Translations under genes and position numbers: made by a program
DNA from: Nelumbo lutea
Lineage: Eukaryota; Streptophyta; Magnoliopsida; Proteales; Nelumbonaceae
Direction: 5' to 3'
Assembly: GCA_022828595.1 (NCBI GenBank)
Contig: JAKGHH010000005.1
Location: 26,362,193 to 26,426,192 of the forward strand
DNA length: 64,000 nt
The notes under the pieces: generated by a model
Told to the model about the DNA's origin: nothing
Databases searched by the model: none
Seen by the model: only the letters and a program-made list of their open reading frames with translations
Shown: piece by piece, positions 11,170 to 23,089 of the stretch
How positions within the stretch are numbered: the stretch's first letter is position 1
Layout: each line of letters begins with the position of its first letter

Positions 11170-12095
11170 TGCTTATGCAAATCATGATATTGTTTCAGGT
11201 AATCATAACATCCATTGGACTATTGATTATGGTGCATCGAACATATGACCAACATATCTAACCTCTTTTGTTCATATCAGCTCCTCTTTGGTAGAGAGAA
11301 GATATCCCTTTCTGATGGGTCTCTTGCTCCCATCTCTGGAAAAGGAGATTTCAAAGCCTCTGACACCCTTGTTTTATCCTCTGCTTTTTATGTCCCCAAC
11401 CTTAATACCAATGTTTTATTTGTTTGTATCCTGACTAAATCCATGATTTGTAGCATAACTTTCTTTCCTACTCATTGTATTTTTTAGGACTTGAAATCTT
11501 AGAGGATGATTGGGAGTGGCCATGAGGTGAATCGAATATACTCGCTAGATACACTTGATAGAAGTCTTGGACCACCTAATGGAGTAGCTTTGGAATCTGT
11601 TTTATCAGAGTCTATTGATAGAGTCATGTTATGCCATTTACGTTTTGGTCATTTACCTTTTTTTGCTTTGAGTCATTTGTTTCCCGACATGTTTAAGGGA
11701 ATATCTCCATCGTGTCTTCATCGTGAGTCATGTGAACTTGCGAAACATTGTAGACATCCTTATTCAGTGAATAATAAAATATCTGTTTCTCTTTTCCATA
11801 TTGTGCACTTTGATGTGTAAGGGCCATTCATTTATCTACTATGGGGGGTCACAAGTATTTTATTTTTTTTATTGATGATTTCTCTCGCTATACATGAATT
11901 TACCTTATGAGACTTCAGGATGAAGTACCAACTATTGTGCAAAAGTTTCATGAACTTATTTTTACCCAATTTAACATTCAGATCAAAATACTTTGATTTG
12001 ATAATGCTAAGGAATATTTTGAGAAGAATCTTTCATCATTCTACTTTGATGCCTTTGGTGTTATTCATCACGCTGAAATTCTGGAAGGATAGTTG
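11170..12095 (+). pseudogene. Copia protease-integrase relic
   Basis: In broken frames this reads HWTIDYGASN (protease; the usual DSG loop is altered to DYG), then the GAG-pre-integrase segment at 11506-11820 (HLRFGHLPFFALSHLF, a CELAKH motif) and the integrase start (GHKYFVFFIDDFSRYTW-like, out of frame) up to about 12090. It belongs with the LTR and primer site at 10370-10699, but gag is missing between them. Several stops and frameshifts kill it. It breaks off into a LINE fragment at about 12096. Confidence 0.7.
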
Positions 12096-12512
12096 GTGTA
12101 GTAGCAGACCTTTAGCTGAGTGTTTTCCTTAGTTGTACCAGCTTGCAGAAAATCAGGATGTATTGGTGGCTGAATGCTATGAACTGAGAGATAACATCCT
12201 TGCTTGGACCCCCTACTTCAGAAGACAATTCCAAGATTGGGAAATAGACCAAGTGGTTGAGCTGTTTTAGCTGCTGTCTATCCAGTTCTTAAACCAGTGG
12301 AAAGAAGATACTTGGACCTGGAACTGGTCTGTAGATGGGTTGTTCTCAGTTAGCTCTTTTGCCAGAAGCTTAATAGTAGGAGATAGAGCTGAGGTTCCCA
12401 CTGATAAGATCTAGAATCCGTTTCCCCCTCAAAAGTAAATGCCTTGGTTTAGGCTATAGTGCTGGATAAAAGCCTCTCAAAACAGAACCTGGTTAGAAGA
12501 GGAGTGATGTGG
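12096..12512 (+). mobile_element. LINE fragment, zf-RVT region
   Basis: The joined frames read RPLAECFPQLYQLAENQ and later NWSVDGLFSVSSFA, the linker between reverse transcriptase and the zinc-binding domain of plant LINEs. Several stops are present. It lies between the copia relic and the Athila-like LTR, whose left end is at 12518. Confidence 0.6.
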
Positions 12513-12517
12513 CTCAT

Positions 12518-14060
12518 TGTGACACTAGCAAGTGCACTAGCCGTTTAAGTAGTAAAGAGGTGAATAGAGTATCGTTCCATGGGGATTTAGGAAACAACTA
12601 CTAATACTAAATTGGCCAATTCTTATTTGATTAACAACACATCATAACTCTATTCAAAAATTAAAATCCTAAGCTAAAATCTAACTAAAAAGCATTGGCT
12701 CAAATACCTTCTATTCAAGTTAAAAGAGTAAGCAAGAAAATCTAATTTCATGATTCAGCAAACAAACTACTCAACTCATTCGAATAGGCCATGATTCAGC
12801 CTTGGTTTGGTGAAACCCCAAGGTCATGAACAACATTTTTCAAGAGCATGTTCATCCTATGCATGAATGATGATCCTTATATCTCTATCAAGGATCTAAT
12901 CATTTATGCATGCATTAATTCAAACACATCAAGGGCATCAATTCAAATCTGAATTGATCACCCACTGAACTGTGCAAGTTATTTCTAACATTGCATGCAA
13001 TTCAGTTCTCGAATAGTAGATCTGAATTCCTAGAGTCTCTCAAGCACTCTAGAAATTCCAAGCATTAGATCAAATCGGCCAACATGAGAATTGAAGGTCT
13101 GAATTCTTTCTCAAGCAATTTAGATCTTACAAATCTCAGAACTGAGATTTCAGATCTAAGTTTGTGAGAGATAAAATCGGCCAATCTGATCTAGAATTCA
13201 CACCCTATTCAAGAAACAATAAGAAGAGATATGGTCTATTCGAATGATAAAGAAATTTGATAACACAATCTGAAATTTTACAGCATTGATTACAACAACA
13301 AAGAATGAAAGAGAGGAAGAGAAAATTAAATAAATAGAAGCAGAATTCGAACTCAATAAAATAAAGACTAAGTAGAAATAGAACAAATGATCTCTCAATC
13401 AAAATTTCCCCAAATTCGAACTCACCTTCTTCTCTTCTTCCTTGCTTGAATCTCTTCAGCCCTTCTCCTTCTTGCGCCTAGCTCATTCTTCTCTCTTCTT
13501 CCCTTCAAGGAATTCGAACCCCAAAGGAATAGAGAGCCATGAACTTGGGCAAAATGAACACCTCTCCCCCCTCTAGAGGCCTCCTTATATAGGCTTTCAA
13601 GGAAGCTCTAGCCTCTTCTTGAAGCCTCTAGAATTAGGTGCATTAGACCCCTCTTGAACCTTCTACAATGCTCCCTCCTTCTCTTCAAGAATCCTCAAGA
13701 AGTTACCGCCCCTAGCTCCTTTTGGGCTGCAACTTAGCTTAGTTTTGAGCATATTTTGGTTGCACTCTAGGCTGTTCTTGGGCTGAAATGGGCCTCTTCT
13801 TTATTGGGCCGAATTTTCCTTCTTGCTAGGCTCTTTCTTTGGGTTTTTCCCAAAGAGTGTACGTTGCACTACTTGGGCCGAATGATACTCCTTTGCTCTT
13901 ATGGTTGGGCCGGGCTGAATTTGATTAAAATTGGGCTTTCTTTTCTTGCTTTTTGCCTTCTTTTTCTTGAGTTGGTTGCCCTTGAAATCTTTCTTGCAAT
14001 CAAGCTAAAATAGGGTGAAATTCAATTAAACTGACATAAAACTAAATTATGTGCTCATCA
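12518..14060 (-). mobile_element. Athila-like gypsy LTR (3' LTR of a minus-strand element)
   Basis: On the minus strand it starts TGATGAGCACATAATTTAG at 14060 and ends in AGTGTCACA at 12518, giving 1543 bp with TG...CA ends. The inner side has a polypurine tract (GTGTGGGGGTATT on the minus strand, 14061-14073). The distal segment contains a CAAGTGCACTAGCC...GAGTATCGTTCC block often seen in plant gypsy LTRs. The matching 5' LTR is not in the window. Confidence 0.7.
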
Positions 14061-15314
14061 AATACCCCCACACTTAAGCTTTTGCTTGTCCTCAAGCAAA
14101 TACATCAGTAATAAACTGAACATTCCCCCCTTTCACTATTTACCGGGTGAATTTTTAGGAGGAAAATGCATTGAGTGGTCTGGAACTTTGTAAGTGGTAT
14201 GCTCCTATTCTTATAAACTACCATTTAACACATGCATAAGAGCCAAGGAAAAGAAGAAAATGAGTTTCTCCAAGTTCCAGCTTTCACTCCTATTCAATAT
14301 ATTGATCAGCTCCTTGATTGTCAAAATTAATAATCACTTTAAACTATATTTCAAATCTGTAACTACACCTCATTGAGAGTTCAACTTCATTTTGCCCTTT
14401 TGAACCTCAGCCGTCACTACATTTTCTTTGTCACTTTTTTCTAGGGGAGAGTGCATTTTATGCTCCATCTCACCCTTTTCTCCCGCTTTTAGTGTGAGTG
14501 CATTTTATGTTCCATCTCACACTTCTCTCTTCTCTCTCTCTCTCTCTCTTTTTTGAATTTGGTGTGAGTGCATTTTATGCTCCATCTCACACTGGTCACA
14601 AGCTTGAGGCAGATAGCAAGACTCATGTTTTAAGCTGCTAGTTTTACTATTTAGCTTAGAATAGCGGAGTCAATTTGTTCTTCGTCCCTTTTGCATTTGT
14701 TGAATCTCATGCATCAGCAATTCAGATGTGACCTAGCTCGACTGACCATTAATGATACAATCAAGAGCTTTCATAAACATGGAGGTAGTTAGGGCTAGTC
14801 ATGCTGAAAGACATATTCAACTCCCCTTTTTCTTATGCACGTACTAAGTTGGGTCAGTCACAAGAATAAAATCTTAACACATACATTGGTCTCCCTCAAC
14901 TCATTGTATTCCTTCTTATAAATCACCTAATATATAGCAATGAACTTGGGGGTTCCAGTCTACTTGGTTATGTCATTGCCTGCATATGTGTGTGTTGGGG
15001 TGAATGAGGTGCATGGTTCCAGCCCCCACACCCTAGCCTCAGGCTTTACTCCCCCACACTTAAGATGAACATTGTCCTCAATGTTCCTAGTGTTAGGGAA
15101 TCATAATAAAACCAACAAGAGTAATACCAAGGAAAGAGAAGGGTGTATAGAGGACTCCCTTGGACATTAAAATGGATATTTTGGTGGGAAGCCTATTATG
15201 CTAGAAATGAATTCAAACTTGAGAGAGATTTTTATTTTTCTAACTAACATCCTAAAAATAATCAAGAAAAAATGCTTTAACCTGGTCATGAGCAAGCATT
15301 ATTAGTCCAGAGGA
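14061..15314 (-). mobile_element. 3' untranslated region of the Athila-like element
   Basis: It lies between the pol stop and the polypurine tract of the minus-strand gypsy. Three copies of a GAGTGCATTTTATGCTCCATC-type motif lie near 14448, 14507 and 14568, with CT-rich spacers. CCCCCACACTTAAG blocks occur at 14064-14077 and 15051-15064. From about 14456 rightward it is repeated in inverted orientation at 16990-17999. Confidence 0.65.
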
Positions 15315-16987
15315 TCACTGGTTGTCGAGATAAAGAGTGGATGGAGGGGGAACAATACCGCCCACCAAATATGGTTTCAGGCGCTGGCCATTTACTTTAA
15401 ATGTGCCTTGAACCGGGTGGGTGATTTCTATGGCCCCATGGGGAAAAACCTGTGTAATGGTAAAGGGTCCAGACCACTTGGATCTCAGCTTGCCTGGGAA
15501 CAAGCGGAGACGGGAATTATATAACAATACTTGCTGGCCTACATGAAAGTCTTGTCTCAGCAAGTACTTGTCATGCCACATTTTAATTCTATCTTTATAA
15601 ACCTTGGCATTTTCATAGGTGGCAAGTCTGAAATCATCCATCTCATTCAATTGCAATCGCCTCTTAGCCCCGGTGGCTTGAATGTCAAAATTTAAGAATT
15701 TAAGAGACCAATAGGCCTTATGCTCTAACTCGACTGGTAAATGACATGCTTTACCAAAGACCAATCTGTATGGGGGACATGCCAATGGGTGTCTTATATG
15801 CAGTTCTATATGCCCATAATGCATCATTTAATTTGATGGACAAATCTTTTCTGGCAGATGCTACGGTCTTTTCCAGAATTCTTTTGAGCTCCCTGTTGGC
15901 CAACTCCACTTGGCCACTAGTTTGAGGGTGATAGGGGGTAGCCAATTTATGTTTAATTCCATATTTCAGCATTAATCGCTCAAAGTGGCTGTTGCAGAAG
16001 TGAGTTGCCCTGTCACTAATTATAGCCCGAGGAGTGCCAAATCGGGTGAAGAGCTTTTTCAGGAAATGTACTACCCTCCTAGAGTCATTTGTGGGTAAAG
16101 CCATGGCTTCCACCCATTAAGATACAAAATCAACAGCAACGAGGATGTACTTATTCCCAAGACTTTGGGAAGGGTCCCATGAAATCTATACCCCAAACAT
16201 CAAAGATTTCATAGATCAATATATTGGAAAGGGGCATTTCATTTTGTCGGGAAACGTTTCCCGATGTTTGGCATTTGTCACGTGTGGACACATACCTATG
16301 TGCATCTTTGAACAGTGTTGGCCAATAAAAATCTGATTGCAAAACCTTGGCTGCAATGCGACTAGCTCCAAAATGTCCTCTTGCTTCTTTATCATGGCAA
16401 AATTGGAGTACCGACTCCATCTCCTCCTTGGGGACACATCTCCTTATGATTGGATCTGCACACAATTTGTACAAAAGGGGTTCCTCCCATAAATAGTATT
16501 TTACATCAGAAAGGAATTTCTTTTTCTGTTGATATGAAAGGTTAGGAGGAATGACTTGTGTAGCTAGATAATTTGCAAAATCAGCATACCAAGGAGATGA
16601 GTATTCCTGAATTGAGTACAACTGTTCATCCGGAAATTCTTCTCGAATGTTGTTGGTTATCTCCTCTTTTGAGCTTACCTTGTCCAACCGGGAGAGATGA
16701 TCAACAGGCAGTTTTGCAGCACCCTTCGTGTCTCTAATCTCAATGTCAAATTCTTGCAATAATAGGATCCATCTGATCAGTCTTGGTTTTGAGTTTTTCT
16801 TGGTCAGCAAGTGCCTCAATGCCGAGTGGTCTGTGTACACAATAACCTTGGATAGAATTAGATATGAACAAAACTTATCAAGTGCAAAGATTACCGCTAG
16901 TAGCTCCTTTTCGGTTGTGGTGTAATTTAGTTGAGCTCCATTCAAGGTTCTGCGAGCATAGTAAATCGGTTGAAAATGTTTGTTCAC
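15315..16987 (-). pseudogene. Athila-like gypsy pol, RNase H to integrase C-terminus
   Basis: Three overlapping minus frames (16987-16151, 16113-15751, 15827-15315) form one interrupted polyprotein. The order is RNase H ([38 protein letters not shown]), the integrase zinc-binding arm, the integrase core start ([13 protein letters not shown]), the IISDRATHF and [19 protein letters not shown] motifs, and the C-terminal tail ending [12 protein letters not shown]. The [11 protein letters not shown] form of RNase H is typical of Athila. Reverse transcriptase, protease and gag are absent. Frameshifts near 16150 and 15800 and loss of the 5' half make it dead. Confidence 0.8.
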
Positions 16988-16989
16988 TC

Positions 16990-17999
16990 TTTCCCCATGG
17001 GGCCATAGAGATCACCCACTCGGTTCAAGGCACATTTAAAGTAAATGGTCAGCGCCTGAAACCATATTTGGTGGGCGGCACTGTACCCCCTCCATCCACT
17101 CTTTATCTCGACAACCAGTGACGCTCTAGACTAATAATGCTTGCTCATGAACAATTTAAAGCAATTTTTTCTTATTGATCATTTTTAGGTTGTTAGTTAG
17201 AAAAATAAAATCTCTCTCTCAAGTTTGAATTAATTTCTAGCAGAAGAGGCTTTCCACCAAAAGATCCATTACACAATTTAATATCCAAGGAGTCCTTTAT
17301 ACACCCTTCTCTTTCCTTGGTATTATTGTTGTTGGTTTTATTGTGATTTCTTAACACTAGGAACATTGAGGACAATGTTCATCTTAAGTGTGGGGGAGTA
17401 AAGCCTGAGGATAGGGTGTGGGGGTTGGAACCATGCACCTTATTCACCCCAACACACACATATGCAGGCAATGACATAACCAAGTAGACTGGAACCCCCC
17501 AAGTTCATTGCTATATATTAGGTGATTTTTAAGAAGGAATACAATGAGTCGAGGGAGACCAATGTATGTGTTAAGTTTTTATTCTTGTGACTAACCCAAC
17601 TTAGTACATGCATGAGGAAAAGAGGAGCTGAATATGTCTTTCAGCATGACTAGCCCTAACTATCTCCATGTGTACCCTAACTATCTCCATGTGTATGAAA
17701 GCTCTTGATTGTATCATTAATGGTCAGTCGAGCTAGGTCACATCTGAATTGCTGATGCATGAGATTCAACAAATGCAAAAGGGACAAAGCCCAAATTGAC
17801 TCCGCTATTCTAAGCTAAATAGTAAAACTACCAGCTTAGAATATGAGTCTTGCTATCTGCCTCAAGCCTGTGACCAGTGTGAGATGGAGCATAAAATGCA
17901 TTCACCAAATTCAAAAAAAAAAAGAGAGGAGAAAAGCGTGAAATGGAACATAAAATGCACTCACACTAAAAGCGGGAGAAAAGGGTGAGATGGAGCATA
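16990..17999 (+). mobile_element. Inverted partial copy of the Athila-like 3' end
   Basis: The + strand repeats the integrase C-terminus (frame at about 16986-17121: [20 protein letters not shown] and the [12 protein letters not shown] end) and then the same 3' UTR, in order, up to a GAGATGGAGCATA motif at 17999. It mirrors about 14456-15445 on the minus strand, so the two arms face each other across the single-copy RNase H/integrase segment. The start lies at the palindrome CCCCATGGGG. Arms differ by scattered substitutions and small indels. Confidence 0.75.
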
Positions 18000-19097
18000 T
18001 GATCTGAAGCACCTGAATCTATTTCCCAAGAAGGTCTAGTATTACCTGGGACAAAATCATGATAAGCAGTAGCTCTTGTACCTATATGAGCAAGGGCTGA
18101 ATTAGGCTATTGAGCTGATGTAGGCTGAGCTGAATTACTAAATTCATTTTCTAGCTAAGTCAAAGCAGCTCGGATTGTAGCTAAGGTATCTAGAGGAGTG
18201 CCTCTTGTGCATGATGAAGTTGTACTATCAATGTTGACAGCCATATTAGCATTCCCTTTCTTATTTTTGAGCTTTGTTGGAACTAGATGATGGTGCAACT
18301 TTCAACAGGTATCCTTAGTATGTTTAGGTTTCTTGCAGTGTTCACATACTAAGTCCTTCTTAGCTTCCTTCTCCTTATCCACCCAGATTTAGGTCTAACT
18401 GCTACCAAGGCTGATTCGGAGGGCTGTTTCTGCAACATAACCTTTCTCCTAGTTTCTTCACTATGCACTAGGGAATAGGCTTGTGATAAAGTCTCACTAT
18501 CTCTTGTAACTGTTGTTTCACAATGTCATATTCAAAGTTCAGACCAGCTAGGAACTCAAAAAATCTGTTAGTTTCAACATGCTTTCTATATGCTTGTGTA
18601 TCTTTTTGACTCTCCCACTCAATTGTTTCAAGATGGTCAATTTCACGCCACGAGGATTTTTAGGTTGAAAAGTAAATAGAGACCTGCTTTTCTCCTTGCT
18701 TCAGATTTTTAACCTCACATTTTAGTTCATAATCCCTAGCAACATTAAGAGGTTGAGAGTAAGTTTCCTCCATAACATCCCATATTTCCTTAGCTGTTTT
18801 GGACCATAAGTAGTTTCGGCTGATGTGTGGCTGCATAGAGTTGCACAGCCATGTCATCACCAAAAAATTTTCTTGGACCCACCTAGCATAAGTAGGGTCC
18901 TCCTTGGAGGGTTCCTTCATATCCCCTAGCAAGAAGTTCAATTTTCCTCTACCCCCAATAGCCATCATGGCTGATTGGGCCCATTCCAAATAGTTTGATC
19001 CATCAAACTTAACAGTTGTAAGCTGAAAGGTGTTTTCAGTCATGTTACCTGAACTACCAGTCCCAAAAGCACCTTCACCTTGGTTCTTGTACTCCAT
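18000..19097 (-). pseudogene. Copia gag relic, antisense (UBN2 type)
   Basis: A minus frame at 19097-18660 reads with FQLTTVKFDGSNYLEWAQSA near its start and AKEIWDVMEETYSQ later, a clear copia gag N-terminus. Downstream on the minus strand (18660-18000) broken frames keep LAGLNFEYD and zinc-knuckle-like pieces. The primer site and LTR lie to the right at 19661 onward, giving a consistent minus-strand element truncated by the fold-back gypsy at 18000. Confidence 0.75.
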
Positions 19098-19660
19098 TCT
19101 AAGTTAAGAAGAGGCTTTAAACTACTTTGACAAGAAAAAAACTGTATTTCAAGGCTGATAACAACCGACCTAGGACAATGATTTTGTAGTTAGATAACAG
19201 TCAACTACTGTCCTAGGATTGATATCAGTCCTGGACTGATTGATATTGGTCCTGAGATTTTCTATCCGTACCTCTCTGAATGAATAACAAAGTCCTTTTG
19301 AGTATCAATCTCAAGAAATGGTACTTACTTTATGAAGAAAAAAGGCCAGAAAACTGATTGCTACCTTTAATCTTCAAACTTGATCAATCGATCGATTACT
19401 GTCAGCACCTTCAGCACCTTGAATCTTGATCAAAGAACCAAAAAAACTGATTGGCACCTCCAATCTTGATCAAGAATCGATCTTGATCACTCAATTCCTA
19501 CCTGATTACAAGAAGTTTTCTCCAATCTTAGGACAACTGCTAAAGCCTTCTTGCAACCTCCAAAAATAAGCCGAAATAAGGATCTTTCTGAACTTTCATC
19601 CTTAAACAATTCTCATGTGGTTGGCTGAATTAAATCCACATGAGAAACCCTAGATCTAAG

Positions 19661-19672
19661 GCTTTGATACTG
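19661..19672 (-). other. Retrotransposon primer binding site, antisense
   Basis: On the minus strand, CAGTATCAAAGC, one or two bases from the tRNA-Met(i) complement. It sits between the gag relic and the LTR. Confidence 0.55.
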
Positions 19673-20010
19673 ACTTGAAAGAAGAAGAAGAAGAAGAAGA
19701 AGAAGAACTGTTTACTATATTACAGGTTTGAAGAGAAGGAAAGGGAGAGAGAGAGAGAGAAAAAGAGTGAAGAGAGGAGAAAAGAAAGAAGGGGTTCAGT
19801 GGTGAATGATCTGCTGCCCCATACACTCCTTTATTTATTATTTATAGCTTTTAGGATCCTTACAAGAATACGAAATAAACAAAAATTAGAAACAATAAGG
19901 CCAGCCATCCCAACTTAACAAAAATTAGAAACTAAAGAAATTAGAACTACTAAAAAGAAATTAGAAACTACTAATAAAAGAAATTATAAACAACTAGGTG
20001 TGGGTATGAA
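19671..20010 (-). mobile_element. Copia LTR, antisense (5' LTR)
   Basis: LTR-like sequence following the primer site on the minus strand. It holds a (GAA)n tract at 19681-19707, a GA-rich run at 19738-19790 and TTATTTATTATTTATAG. The inner end TGACTTG at 19671 is supported by the primer site; the outer end is approximate. Confidence 0.45.
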
Positions 20011-20224
20011 ACCACACACAATAGAGCCTGAGTGTGGGTATGGGAACCCCACACTCGTGGCTAACCAACATGATATGACATCCTTGTATTGGTTTGTAGG
20101 TATCATAGCTGAAGAGGCAAGAAAGGCTTCCCAATGGCAAGATAAACATTCACATGCTAATTGTTACTTCGTGGCATCCATCGATGCATCAATTAAAAAG
20201 CAACGTGAGAGAATATCAGATGTG
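20011..20224. other. Unassigned spacer between copia LTR and LINE
   Basis: It contains a short open frame (20000-20239) with no recognised domain. Repeated GTGTGGGTATG motifs lie near 19998 and 20032. Confidence 0.35.
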
Positions 20225-22117
20225 AGGATAAATATTTAAAAAAGTGGAGTAGCAGGGGTGAATATGGATGAAAGGGAGGTAGCTAAGTGTGTTGGTTTAA
20301 TGGGGTGCTTGATTATAGATTGACCAATGAAGTACTTAGGTCTACCCCTAGGAGCCAACTTGGTAGACTCTAGCTTTTGGAATTTGGTCCTAGAAAGGTT
20401 CACCAAGCACTTACCAGTGTGGAAGAGGAACTATATTTCTTTAAGGAGTAGAATTACATTAATAAAATCCACCTTACTAACCTTCCATTTTATTACTTGT
20501 CCATTTTCAAAATTCCACAAGGTGTGGCTAAAAGGATAGGAAAAATAATGAGAGACTTCTTGTGGGAACCCGGGAAAGGTAAGAATGATCATTTGGTTAA
20601 GTGGGAACTTGTGTGTAGAGGTAAGAAGCAGGGTGGGTTGGGAATAGGGTAGACAGGGTTGAAAAATACAGCCTTGTTGTGAAGGTGGCTATGGAAGTTT
20701 CCAAGGGATAGGGATAAGTTATGGAGTAGGGTGATAGTAAGCATTGATATTTGATGGATAACGGTTTGGATGCAACCCTTTTTGCTTGGGCTACGAGATC
20801 TTCACTGTGGAAAGCAATTTGTTGTATCATACATTCTTTCCTTAATTGGATTAGATATGATGCTTGTTTTGGAGATAAGACTTCGCTTTGGGAACATGTT
20901 TGGGTGGGAGACTCCCCTTTGAAGGACTGTTTTCCTTCCTTGTTCCCACTCTATACTTACAAATGGTACCCAATGTCTAGATTCATCTGGTCTTACTTTT
21001 CTTTGTCCCTTAATGGGTTGAATTGGAATCTGGGGTTACGAAGGGGTGTAAAGGACCATGAACTTCCTAATGCCATCTGTTTGCTTCGTTGTTGGATGGG
21101 GTATTCTTGGATCCTTCTATACTTTGGATGATTGTATTGGGACTCCTAATTCTTCTGGGGTGTTCTCTTGTGCTTCGTTCTTTAAGGTCCTTACCTCCCA
21201 TCCCTCCTTGTAGGCCTTTCTGGCTATGTATCGAGCAATCCTATCCCTCCCAAAATTGGGAGCTTTCTGTTGGGAAGTTTTCCATGGAAAAATTAACTCT
21301 CTTGATTTGCTACAAAAAAGAAGGCCTAACTGCTGTCTATCTCCAAATTGGTGTACTCTTTGCAAGGCTTTTGTTGAGAGCTGCTTCTACTTACTAATAT
21401 TTTGTCCATTTGTGACTTGTCTATGGAAATGGTTCTTCTCTCTAGTTATGTGCAGTGGACAACCCTATGAGAGTGGCTGAGCTTTTCTCCCTAACAATAT
21501 TTCAGTGGCCGAAACAGAGATCAGGAATTTTGTGGAGATGCACTTGTGCTGCTATCCTATGGGCTATGTGGGAAGAAAGAAATACAAGAATCATCAAAGA
21601 AGCAGGAGAGAAGTTTGGAGGCTTTGTTTGAATGCATATCAGTGGTGGTAGGGCATTGGGTGAAGACCATGGAGGTCCTTTCTTTGTGCTCAGTTAATGA
21701 TATTTTAAGGAGTTAGAAGGAGATAGAAGATTGTTCAGTGACTAAGATAAAGGAGTGCGAAGAATGGTCACCTCTGCAAGAAAGCTTTATAAAATTAAGT
21801 TTAAACAGCAGCAGCATGGGGAACCTGGGTCATTCAGGTGTGTGTGTATGTGCGTGTGTGTGTGTGTGGGGGGGGTTGTTCAGGAACGAGGACAGTCATG
21901 TACTAGCCTAATTATCAGGGCCAATTTGAATAGGAGATTCGTTGAGGGCAGAAATCATGGCTATAATGGAAGGTGTGAAGACTGAAAGAATTAAATGTAC
22001 AGAATTTGGTAATAGAAGGGTTATGGAGGAAATATGTTCTGGGCTAAGTTGTAATTAATTGAATAGGGGGAAGTTTAAGCTTCTTTAATTTTAATGAAAT
22101 TTCTGTCACATGCAACA

Positions 22118-22148
<31 letters not shown>

Positions 22149-22160
22149 AAAAAAAAAGAA
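20225..22160 (+). mobile_element. LINE, 5'-truncated, with C21-A19 tail
   Basis: It starts within reverse transcriptase: MKYLGLPLGANLVDSSFWN, then VWKRNYISLRSRITLIKSTL. The zinc-binding region follows at about 20750-21480 (WVGDSPLKDCFPSLFPLYTY; GAFCWEVFHGKINSLDLLQK; CTLCKAFVESCFYLL), with only traces of RNase H. Many stops and frameshifts show it is old. The 3' end has AATTTTAATGAAATTTC, then an odd run of 21 C residues (22118-22138) and 19 A residues (22139-22157). Confidence 0.75.
20327..21480 (+). pseudogene. LINE reverse transcriptase thumb and zf-RVT relic
   Basis: Coding part of the LINE above. Frames at 20327-20539, 20751-21131 and 21226-21480 cover the thumb and the zinc-binding domain; the catalytic palm (YADD-type box) is missing because the insertion is 5'-truncated. 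Stops and frame changes separate every block. Confidence 0.7.
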
Positions 22161-22630
22161 AAAAACAAAAGAAGAAGAAGATAAATGAGAGAAGAGGGAG
22201 TGATTTGGAATCTGCTAAGATGGTGGAGAGTATGGAGGAGATGATGGATGCAGAGAGTGATGTAGGGAAGCTTGGAAGGGGATATACTGACAAAAGCATT
22301 AAGAATTGAGGAAGGGGCAGGAGGGTAAAAATCAAGCAATTTAATTTTGGTCTTGGTTTGATTTTATGGGTATGGTGTCAATTTTGACAGATAGAATTCC
22401 AGTTTATGTTTACTTTGGTTGGCATTCCACTTTTTGATCAGAGTGGGGGATGTTTTAAATTTGTATATTGTTGGTATAAGTATCTTTCTTTTAATATGCA
22501 ATACATGATTCTTTCTTCCAGGTTGTGGTAACATTCTGTTAATAGGAATACATCAGTGTCATTTACAATATAATTATTGTCTCCCTTTGGCATACTAACA
22601 TGTTTCATATTTATTACATTCATCTAGTAA
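22161..22630. other. Intron 2 spacer before the MITE
   Basis: No gene or repeat family is recognised. Open frames over the C/A tract on both strands are low-complexity artefacts. Confidence 0.45.
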
Positions 22631-23057
22631 ATGTTTGGCATCGATGCTGCAGATACTGCTGATGTATGGGTTGGAAGCACCTTTTTCTGAGAAAACAGTG
22701 TCTTTTTTTTTGTTTGGAAACATTGCTGCCAGGTAGGACGTTTCCTGGAGCAACAGCAACACCTGTCTGGTACCAGTGCTCCATATCTGTTTTCAGCACT
22801 AGTACCCATTATAGGAAGTCTACGTCACTGACACATCATGTCCTCGTTGGCAACAACGAGCTCCAATCTGAGAAAATGTCGAATTCGGCGTTGCTCCAAA
22901 CCATGCCTTCTCGATTTCCAAGGCATGGCTTGGAGCACCATTTTTTATGGAAAAACGGTTCCAAACATATTGACGCTTCCTGGAGCACCGTTTTTTCCAA
23001 CATGGCACTGATGTGTCACCGTTTTTTGGAGCAACGGCATCGATGCCAAACAGACGC
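22631..23057. mobile_element. MITE or non-autonomous DNA transposon beside exon 3
   Basis: Terminal inverted repeats share a perfect 15-bp core, GTTTGGCATCGATGC, at 22633-22647 and in reverse complement at 23037-23051. The core contains the palindrome GCATCGATGC. Imperfect direct repeats CTAGTAA (22624-22630) and CTAGTTA (23058-23064) flank it, suggesting a 7-8-bp target duplication (hAT-like, uncertain). The interior has repeated TGGAGCAAC/TGGAGCACC and AAAAACGGT motifs in both orientations. A 131-codon open frame inside is not transposase-like. It ends 32 bp before exon 3. Confidence 0.65.
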
Positions 23058-23062
23058 CTAGT

Positions 23063-23069
23063 TACTAAG
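23063..23069 (+). promoter_or_regulatory. Candidate branch point for exon 3 splicing
   Basis: TACTAAG, close to the eukaryotic branch-site consensus, with its A at 23068, 21 nt before the acceptor AG at 23088-23089. It overlaps or abuts the flank of the MITE. The motif is seen; use is inference. Confidence 0.45.
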
Positions 23070-23089
23070 AACCCATCCTTTATGTCTAG

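Noticed and set aside
22666..23061. 131-codon open frame as a host gene or transposase
   Set aside because: It lies entirely within the MITE, has no recognisable domain, and its sequence follows the element's internal inverted repeats.
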